Shown: positions 15,693-22,200 of the stretch, piece by piece | How positions within the stretch are numbered: the stretch's first letter is position 1 | How the letters are laid out: the number at the start of each line of letters is the position of its first letter | NCBI GenBank assembly: GCA_016713325.1 | Contig: JADJPJ010000061.1 | Span: 1-36,608, forward strand | Length of the DNA: 36,608 bases | Origin: Candidatus Flexifilum affinis | GTDB lineage: Bacteria; Chloroflexota; Anaerolineae; Aggregatilineales; Phototrophicaceae | Direction: 5' to 3' | The notes under the pieces: generated by a model | Told to the model about the DNA's origin: nothing | The model's database searches: none | What the model saw: only the letters and a program-made list of their open reading frames with translations | Position numbers and translations under genes: made by a program

Positions 15693-17683
15693 CTACTGCG
15701 GTTGGACGGTCAGATAACCCATCATTTCGAGATGCAGCGCGGAGCAGAACTCCGTGCAGTACCAACTGAACACACCTGGCGCATCGGCATCGAACTCGAA
15801 GGTGATCGATTCACCTGGTTCAATACTGAGATTGATCCCGTAGTAGGGGATCGAGAAGCCGTGTGTCGCGTCGCGGGCGCGCTCCACATTGGTGATCGTC
15901 CAGGTCACATGATCGCCCGCCTGAATGTCGACATGTTCTGGTGTGAAGTGACTGCGAACCGAGGTCATGCGGACAGTCACATTGCTGCCATCGCGGGTAA
16001 CGCCCTCTGTACCCTGGAGGACCGCATTTGGGTCAACGGACTGCGTGAGCGGGTTCCAGCCCACCTCGGGATACACTTCCCAGGCATTGAGCTTGTCAGA
16101 ACTCATGATCTGCGCGTAATGCGGTTCACCTGCGGTGATCGGCATGTCGTACAGGAGCTGCATGTAGTCGCCCTCCTGACCGATGTCGATCAGCTGGAAG
16201 TTCTGCGGCAGCAGCGGGCCTGTGTTGAGGAAACGATCGACTGACCACTTGTTGAGCGAGATCAGGAAGTTGCCATCGGGCGACACAGTGTCGCCTTCCG
16301 CGGCAGCAATGTGGCCGACGTTATACTGCACCGGGATCTTGCTGATCAGCGACCAACCATCCTGGGGTCGATAGCCTTCCGCGCCAATGCTCCAGCGGGC
16401 CACCGCGCTGTCGAGGAACAGGCTGGTGTAAGCGTAACCGTCCGGGCCGAACTGAGTGTGGAGAGGCCCAAGGCCGAGTTCAACCTGCGCTTCCCGGACG
16501 CTCTCGTAGGAAAGCACCGGCACGCCATAGGCGTCCGTCTCGGCTGTTCCGGCATTGATCGCGTCCATCATCTTCTGGAAACTGTAGATCGTCACGTGCG
16601 GATCAAGCTTGCCCGAGACCACGATAAAATCACCCCGGGGGCGATATCGACGCCATGCGGGCTGCGTGGTTCTGGCGCGAAGAACAGCAGATTGTTCTCC
16701 ACGGCCGTGCTGAGCGAGATGACCGGCATGCCGGCGATCTCAACAGTCTGTCCGGCTTTGTAGACTTCAACCGCCGCATTCAGATTGATGATGTGCAGGA
16801 AGTCGGTCGTGTTGCGGCTCACGCCAGCCTCAAAAGGCGGATTCCCCTCTTCGATGCCTCCGGTCGCCAGTTCAGTGTTGATCGAATTGCAGAAAACCCA
16901 GCCATCCGACGCGAGCTTGCCGGCGTCGCACAGATCCTGCCAGTACGGCGGGAGTTCCATGGCGAACGACTGGCTCATGTCTATGCGTCCAGCCTCGCGG
17001 TCGAACTTCCAGAAGGTGATCATGCCGCGGTAGCTGCTCTCATAATCGGACAGCGGCGCGAATTCGGTGCCCAGAGGCTGTGCGTACTGACCGCCTTCGA
17101 TGATGTAGTCGGTGTTTGGCGTCACAAACGTGCCGCCATGGTCGTTGAGGAACAGCGGATTGTTGACGATCTGCTTGGTCTCGAAATCCCTCAGATCGAC
17201 GACTGCGACGCGACCGTTTGCCTTGTCGTTGATGAACACCCACTGCCCGTCGTATTCGCCGCCCGTCTCGCTGAGTGCCGGGTGGTGAGTATCCGCCCAC
17301 CGTACTTGCCGGCCGTTGATATCACCACCGGCCAGCACTTCTTCACCTGCGCCAAAGCCATAACCCTGCCACGGTTCAGGCGTAAACACGGCCACGGTGC
17401 GAATCAGTCGCATAGAAGGCACGCCTATGACGAACAGTTGGCCACTGTGACCGCCCGAAGCGAACATGACATAGGGATCGAGTACGCCGCTGGGGGTGTA
17501 GGTCATTACGGCAGCGCGCAGATCGGCCTCTGTCAGCCCACGCTCCTCAGCAATCGTCTGCCAGACGTCGCATCACCCTGGCGACGGTGCGGTTCTGGGC
17601 GCAACACCGACAACCAGTGCGATGACAACAACCAGCGAGGCGCCGACGAGCAGAATATTCGAGAGTATTCGCTGTCTTGACAT
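15693..17683 (-). CDS. nosZ: Nitrous oxide reductase, clade II (Sec-dependent), interrupted
   Basis: About 660 residues reducing N2O to N2 in the periplasm. ATG 17683 gives a Sec-type leader (MSRQRILSNILLVGASLVVV) without a twin-arginine motif, typical of clade II. The CuZ propeller holds WADTHHPALSETGGEYDG, FLNDHGGTFV, APEPRSPHGVD and YNVGHIAAAEGD. The C-terminal cupredoxin has the CuA set CTEFCSALHLEM (CxxxCxxxHxxM). Two breaks are seen. First, an in-frame TGA (17573-17575) lies just after the leader, with the same frame open again at DVWQTIAEERGLTEADL. Second, one base is missing in the CCCCGGGGG run at 16633-16641, joining SPHGVDIAPG to DFIVVSGKLDPHV. First gene of the operon; a TGTGA-type operator lies 103 bases upstream. 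All metal ligands I can see are intact. Confidence 0.95.
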
Positions 17684-17785
17684 GGGTTCTTCCGTCTCCT
17701 CTCAAAACCATCCTCATGAATCCTCCGCATACCGCCGAAGCGGTATCGAGTTGTATTCATGGTGAAGCAGAAGACGGAAGTGAGA

Positions 17786-17801
17786 TGTGACCCAAGTCAC
17801 A
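17786..17801. promoter_or_regulatory. CRP-type operator upstream of nosZ
   Basis: TGTGACCCAAGTCACA is a perfect TGTGA-N6-TCACA palindrome between the regulator stop and the nosZ start. It matches the binding code expected for the two Crp-type regulators next to it. Confidence 0.8.
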
Positions 17802-17826
17802 TGATGCGGAAAGGAGAAAGGAGTGT

Positions 17827-18546
17827 CTACCGGGACTCTTGCTGCGCGATCTCGCGGAGGCTATCGAGATCGCGTATCAGGATGGTTTGACGGGAGAGCC
17901 GCACCAGGCCATCCTCTTCAAAGCGTTTTAACGTACGATAGACCACTTCGCGTGCGGTACCGACCATGTCGGCGAATTCCTGCTGGCTGAGCAGGCGGTC
18001 AAACGCTATACCGCCATCCCCCGGCAACCCTTCGGCTTCAGCGCGCGCCAGCAGAACTATGGCTAGTCGTGAGGTGACATCTCGAAATGCCAAATCATGT
18101 ACCAGGGTCACGAACTGCTTCAACCGGTCCGTGAGCAGCCGTAGAAACGCTTCCTGAAAATCCGGATGTTCGTCCATCAACGATTGCAGAATATCGGGCG
18201 AAAAGCGAACCGCTGTCGTGGGCAGGAGGGTGGTCGCTGTGTAAGGGCTGGTAGTTCCCGTCGGCAGCGACTCGGCGCCGAGACAATCTCCCGGCACCGG
18301 CAGGGCAAGGATCTGGCAGTTCTCCTTGGACTGACGATAAAGTTTGACTCGCCCGGACTGCAGGATGAACAGGGGCGCGGGAGGATCGCCCTGATGGTAG
18401 AGATCGACCCGCTCGGGAAAGTCGGCAAGCACGGCTTTCTCGGCGATACTGCGCCGCGTACGTGGGCTGAGCGCCGCAAACACCCTATTGGTACTGAGCA
18501 TTTCTCCACTGACCATCATGGCAGAGTCACCGAGTCGTTTCGCCAT
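17827..18546 (-). CDS. Crp/Fnr family regulator, CRP-type recognition helix
   Basis: 239 residues from ATG 18546 (GTG 18552 is also possible). The cyclic-nucleotide-binding-like barrel (YHQGDPPAPLFILQSGRVKL, ALPVPGDCLGAESL) spans about 20-130, the dimer helix 130-160 and the winged HTH 170-230 (LLSQQEFADMVGTAREVVYR). The recognition helix RExxxR matches Arg180, Glu181 and Arg185 of E. coli CRP, which read TGTGA. No FNR-type Cys cluster is present; a single Cys lies in PGDCLGAE. The gene sits directly upstream of nosZ on the same strand and has its own TGTGA site upstream, so it probably regulates nosZ and itself. The inducer (NO, redox state or nucleotide) cannot be told from the sequence. 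Confidence 0.92.
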   Translation of the reverse strand: MAKRLGDSAMMVSGEMLSTNRVFAALSPRTRRSIAEKAVLADFPERVDLYHQGDPPAPLFILQSGRVKLYRQSKENCQILALPVPGDCLGAESLPTGTTSPYTATTLLPTTAVRFSPDILQSLMDEHPDFQEAFLRLLTDRLKQFVTLVHDLAFRDVTSRLAIVLLARAEAEGLPGDGGIAFDRLLSQQEFADMVGTAREVVYRTLKRFEEDGLVRLSRQTILIRDLDSLREIAQQESR

Positions 18547-18579
18547 GATCACAGAGTAGGGGAAGATTCGTGACGTCGA

Positions 18580-18595
18580 TGTGACCTAAATCACG
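18580..18595. promoter_or_regulatory. CRP-type operator upstream of the regulator gene
   Basis: TGTGACCTAAATCACG matches TGTGA-N6-TCACA except for the last base. It lies 33 bases upstream of the regulator start at 18546, overlapping its expected promoter. This suggests autoregulation or cross-control by the next regulator. Confidence 0.7.
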
Positions 18596-19297
18596 TCATG
18601 CCGGTTTCTGACGACCTTCGCAGTGGCAGGGGGGCAGCAGAGCATCTGCGTTTAGAATGACGATCTTGCCCGTTTCAACGCGGACAATGCCTGCTCTCTC
18701 TAACATGTTTAGGTGCCGAGACACCACCTCGCGTACTGTCCCAGAGAGCGCAGCCAGCTTCTCTTGCGTGAGCTGTACCACTGCCTCAGTCGAATCACGA
18801 TCGGCATAGGTGAGCAGGCAGTCGTTAATCCTGTCCGGCACGGTCCAGGAACCGAGAACTTCGCTCACGCGGGCGAGATGGCCAAGCCTTTGGCTGTAGA
18901 TATGCAGAAGCGCTTTAACCAGGTGCGGATCGCGATCCTTCAGTTTCTGAACGGCCGTTTCGGGCATGACAAACAACGTCACCGCGTCCATCGCTTCGGC
19001 GGTCGCCGGGTTCTTCTTCATATCGAAGAGCGGGCAGCTTCCAAAGCACTTACCCCGGTTCATGAGGCACAACCCCTGGATGCGACCGTTCAACGACTGC
19101 TTGATGATCTTGACGCGCCCTTCGACGACAAACCACAACGAGCCGGCGTGTTCGCCTTCCATGAAGATGATTTGGCCGGCCGCATACTGCCGACGCACCA
19201 TGAGCTGCGCAAGACTGGTCAACTGCTCAAGCGGCATGTCCCGAAAGGCAGGCATTTCCCGAAGGTCGGCAGTTCCTATAGGTCCAGGATTTTCCAT
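18596..19297 (-). CDS. Crp/Fnr family regulator with internal Cys cluster
   Basis: 233 residues if started at ATG 19297; an upstream TTG (19405) would add 36 residues that look non-coding. The barrel (QYAAGQIIFMEGEHAGSLWF, VVEGRVKIIKQSLNGR) is followed by GLCLMNRGKCFGSCPLFD, three Cys spaced C-x6-C-x3-C inside the effector barrel. A CHC sits near the C-terminus. The HTH (LTQEKLAALSGTVREVVSRH) again has the CRP-like RExxxR recognition helix. The Cys placement differs from FNR (N-terminal) and may bind an Fe-S cluster or sense redox state; this is inference. Its stop abuts the operator of the next regulator, so the two genes and nosZ form a tandem regulatory unit. Confidence 0.88.
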   Translation of the reverse strand: MENPGPIGTADLREMPAFRDMPLEQLTSLAQLMVRRQYAAGQIIFMEGEHAGSLWFVVEGRVKIIKQSLNGRIQGLCLMNRGKCFGSCPLFDMKKNPATAEAMDAVTLFVMPETAVQKLKDRDPHLVKALLHIYSQRLGHLARVSEVLGSWTVPDRINDCLLTYADRDSTEAVVQLTQEKLAALSGTVREVVSRHLNMLERAGIVRVETGKIVILNADALLPPCHCEGRQKPA

Positions 19298-19410
19298 CAG
19301 CTTTGTCTGCAAGTCATGGTCGTCTTTAGACAGTATAGCGCAGGCGGACCGTGACGTGAAGCAGGACACTTCTGGCAGGCAGCACCACAGAGTATCGATC
19401 TCCAATGCAC

Positions 19411-19830
19411 TCAGATGAGTACTGGCAATTCAAAAACGTTCCATAGTCCCGACTGGAAGGCTGGAGCAATCACGCCGCAGTGCCTGCACTGTGAAAACGT
19501 CTGGTAGAAGAACCGGAGACCTGAATATCGCCGCGATTGGAGTGATTCCATAAAAGGACGTATATGGGGTAAGTGCCAGTCGTTCAGCTCATATTCAGCG
19601 TACGCAAGGTAAAGATTGGCAGGCAGACGTGTATGCCGCGCGGCATAGTCGCGTTCGCACTTCTCGATATAGCCATCGCCCATCGGAAGATCCGGGCTGA
19701 CCACCACAAAACGCCTGAACAGTTCCCCGCCCATAAACAACGCGTACAATGCAAACGTCCCGCCCCACGAGTGACCCATGAGCGTTCTGTCGGCCCTTTC
19801 AGAGCTAGCGGATACAACGAGTTTTCCCGT
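19411..19830 (-). pseudogene. C-terminal fragment of an alpha/beta-hydrolase esterase
   Basis: From about 19830 the minus strand encodes ERADRTLMGHSWGGTFALYA, with the nucleophile elbow GHSWGG, then RRFVVVSPDLPMGDGYIEKC, LYLAYAEYELNDWHLPHIRP and FFYQTFSQCRHCGVIAPAFQ. This is the second half of a PF00756 (enterochelin esterase-like) hydrolase. Upstream of this point the same frame is low-grade sequence, and by 19920 it lies inside the FecR-like gene. The N-terminal half is therefore missing. I read it as a truncated remnant left by a deletion, not a frameshift, since no other frame supplies the missing part. Confidence 0.75.
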
Positions 19831-19919
19831 TTCAACGCTGGTGGTTGTCTGGGTGTGGGCTCCTCCTTTCTTCACCTCAGCCGTCCAACTAGGGCGAAGG
19901 CGGGCTGTGTGGCGGAGCA

Positions 19920-20903
19920 TCAGCCGCTGCATGACGGTCCCTGAATGAGGAGACATTGGTGATCGCCTTGAAGAAACGGGTAGCGGGTGCAGTCTGGGAG
20001 ACCTGGTTCGCCGCACAGCGCGCGGCCGGACTCGATGTTTGCTTGCACCAGGTCGAACTGATCGTTTTCCATGGCCGGTGTGATGGTGACTGGCCGGGGA
20101 AGGAGGCTGAGAGGCAGCGCCTCGTGAATGGCACTCCGACACGTATATGGACGCGGCCATCCCGGGGCACGAGATGGCTGGAGGTCTTCGTCGAGCGCGA
20201 CACGAACCCATGTCCCGGCCAGCACGGGCTGGGAACCCTGGTCGGTTGCGACGTTCGCCGCCCCTTCAAGCGTGCTGACGGTCATTCCGCCAGTGATGTT
20301 CGCCTGAAAGAAAACTGTAGAACCCATTTCGACATCGACGCCATTGATATTGAAGATGACCGATCCAGCGCCTTCCGGAGTCTGCACGACCATGCCGCTC
20401 TGAGGGGCACCTTCGCAGGGCGCGTCGCCAATTCCCGTGCGCAGACGAAACGCTTGCATGGAATGCGGACCTGTTTCGGAAGTGCTGGTCACTGGTACAG
20501 CATTGCGAATCTCAACATCCCCGAACAGCAGGAAGGTTACATTCTCTCCCGGCAGCGCGTCCGGCAGGTTGGCCTGGAGCTTCATCAATGCGACGCCCCA
20601 ATCGCCCGTGGTGATATTCATAGAGCTAAGGCGCAGGGCATCCAGCGAAGCTACGTTGACGAGGTCTCCGGGCCGATCGAAGACATAGGCTCTGGCATCG
20701 TCACGCATATCGGCGGCGAGGGAGACATGCCCATAACAGGCCTGATTGCGACCGGTCGCTGCGCAAAAGAGTCCTGCCGCGGCGAGCGCTTCTTCCACGA
20801 TTCTTGGACAGTCGTTCGTGGTTTGCAGACGCGCGAAAGCAGGCACGACGAGGAGTCCGGAGAGGAGGAGCACGAGCCTGACGCTTTTCCAGAGTTTCGG
20901 CAC
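19920..20903 (-). CDS. Secreted protein with FecR-like domain
   Basis: 327 residues from GTG 20903, chosen because it gives a clean signal peptide (MPKLWKSVRLVLLLSGLLVV, ending AFA). The mature part begins with a Cys-containing segment (NDCPRIVEEALAAAGLFCAA, RNQACYGHVSLAADM) seen in Chloroflexota extracellular proteins. Around residues 195-255 is a FecR-like fold (SVIFNINGVDVEMGSTVFFQ, MTVSTLEGAANVATDQGSQP, LAGTWVRVAL). The C-terminal ~60 residues hold four Cys (ALCGEPGLPDC, DHQC, GPSC), possibly disulfide-bonded. A TGTGA-type operator lies 116 bases upstream, which ties it to the nos regulators. FecR domains usually sense or scaffold at the cell surface. The function here is unknown. Confidence 0.75.
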   Translation of the reverse strand: MPKLWKSVRLVLLLSGLLVVPAFARLQTTNDCPRIVEEALAAAGLFCAATGRNQACYGHVSLAADMRDDARAYVFDRPGDLVNVASLDALRLSSMNITTGDWGVALMKLQANLPDALPGENVTFLLFGDVEIRNAVPVTSTSETGPHSMQAFRLRTGIGDAPCEGAPQSGMVVQTPEGAGSVIFNINGVDVEMGSTVFFQANITGGMTVSTLEGAANVATDQGSQPVLAGTWVRVALDEDLQPSRAPGWPRPYTCRSAIHEALPLSLLPRPVTITPAMENDQFDLVQANIESGRALCGEPGLPDCTRYPFLQGDHQCLLIQGPSCSG

Positions 20904-21018
20904 GATACCACATCCATTCGTTGAGTGGAATGCGTGTGTGAAAACGCATGAAGCCAAGGAACCAGGGCATCGACCTGCTTCCTATTCATTAGAGATCAAC
21001 CACTTGTGCCATACCGTC

Positions 21019-21034
21019 TGTGATCAAAGTCACA
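21019..21034. promoter_or_regulatory. CRP-type operator upstream of the FecR-like gene
   Basis: TGTGATCAAAGTCACA is a perfect TGTGA-N6-TCACA palindrome 116 bases upstream of the FecR-like start, the third such site in the window. Confidence 0.75.
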
Positions 21035-21062
21035 TCCGAACTTGGATGAACAGTACGCCTGA

Positions 21063-21395
21063 GATTGGACAACAAAAAGCGTCGTCGTATGGCGAACGCC
21101 ATCGAATATTGACAACACTAATCCAGAGGAAGTCAGGCAAATTGCTGCTCGTCCGCCTGCTGACTTTCTCTTTTTTGCAGTCGAACCGGATGACAGGGAA
21201 GCAATTCCGCGCTGGGTAGAAATGCTCGGCGCAAGCGATGTCTACATCTATGAGGCGCATCGCCCGTGGCGAGACCTGTTTCACCTGCCCTATATCGACA
21301 TTGACGAATATGCCCGCCATCTATCAGAACGCTTCCATGACAGGACGTTTGGCGGGTTGACGAGGGTAGGTCAGTCGACGACGCCTGAGAGGTAA
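21063..21395 (+). CDS. Unrecognised ORF without a normal start, possible 3' gene fragment
   Basis: A frame of 110 codons is open from a stop at 21060 to TAA 21393-21395. It has protein-like composition from about 21105: NPEEVRQIAARPPADFLFFA, VEPDDREAIPRWVEMLG, ASDVYIYEAHRPWRDLFHLP, YIDIDEYARHLSERF. No ATG, GTG or TTG occurs before the internal ATG of WVEMLG (about 21221), and no ribosome binding site is near it. I do not recognise the family. It may be the end of a gene whose 5' part was lost when the neighbouring DNA was rearranged, or a gene with a start hidden by a frameshift. Confidence 0.4.
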   Translation, partial: DWTTKSVVVWRTPSNIDNTNPEEVRQIAARPPADFLFFAVEPDDREAIPRWVEMLGASDVYIYEAHRPWRDLFHLPYIDIDEYARHLSERFHDRTFGGLTRVGQSTTPER

Positions 21396-22168
21396 AAGGA
21401 GGTACCTTAGGGTGAGGTCAATCCATATCGCCCTGTGACTTAGCTCGGGCGTTAGAGAAGACCAGAGCAACGATGTTTGGAGGGGATTGTACAGGCGTAT
21501 GGCATCATGCTGGACCGAACGACACTCCTCACACAAGCCATGGGCAACCGCTTGTCGCACTGCTGGAATCGGCCGGCGCTGGTGAGTGTTGCCGCACGCC
21601 TGTCAACCACGACGCAGCAGGGGGAACCGTCCAGCAGCCGTGAGGCAGGCGGAGGGTTCGGTCGTCCCGTTTTGCCGCGCAAAATGGGACGAGCCGCGCC
21701 AGCGGCGACCGTACCGCCCGCCGGTGCTGGACGGTGGGTCCCTCGCGTCGTACGCTCAGTCAGGGCGGCAGCGAGGGATTCTGGCCAGTGTCACGCTGTC
21801 ACAGCCGTCACAGCAGGCAAAACACGCTTTTCAGCAGTCGGAGATTACGCCCGTGATCATCTGTGTCTTCGCTGAAGATGAGGGTTTCGGAACGGAGCTG
21901 GCTGCCGGTGTCCAGTTTGGTGAACTTCCGTGGATGAATGGGGCTGGAAGAGCAGTGTCTCCGCCGTCTCCACTGCCTCCACCTCAGAATTGCGCAACGG
22001 TTGTGAGTATCGGTATGCCCATGTATTTTTTGTATTGCATTCCGCGCATGATTGGTTTCAGCCTGTGCCGGTGGAGACAGTGGAGACACCATGCCACCAC
22101 ATTGAGCGTCTGTCTCCACGATCTCCACTGTCTCCACAGTGAAGCTGATACTTTCTGCGTCTGCTGAA
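21396..22168. other. Gene-free boundary region
   Basis: Between the plus-strand ORF and the helicase stop there is no supported gene. Several 60-190 codon frames exist but show no consistent protein features. Base composition shifts here from the nos-side value to the GC-richer element. The segment holds short tandem repeats at 21789-21815 and 21955-22200 and may contain an origin or the element edge. No att-like duplication was identified. Confidence 0.5.
21789..21815. repeat. Three spaced GTCAC repeats
   Basis: TGTCACGC, TGTCACAGC and CGTCACAGC follow each other, with GTCAC starting at 21790, 21798 and 21807, so about one per 8-9 bases. Confidence 0.55.
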
Positions 22169-22200
22169 TCACTCGTCTCCAGTGTCACCGCTGTCTCCAC
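21955..22200. repeat. Iteron-like 9-bp repeats (consensus TGTCTCCAC)
   Basis: CTGTCTCCAC occurs exactly at 22110-22119, 22128-22137 and 22191-22200, and inverted at 22071-22080. Copies with one or two changes occur near 21955, at 21966, 21973, 22080 (inverted), 22119 and 22174. Within clusters the period is 9 bases. The last copies run into the helicase 3' end. The layout resembles replication iterons or binding sites for a small DNA-binding protein of the element. Confidence 0.65.

Noticed and set aside
17573..17575. Selenocysteine or stop read-through at the nosZ TGA
   Set aside because: No selenocysteine is known at this place in NosZ and no SECIS-like hairpin was seen; indels are simpler.
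21955..22200. CRISPR array
   Set aside because: Repeat units are 9-10 bases, in both orientations and without uniform spacers; no cas genes.
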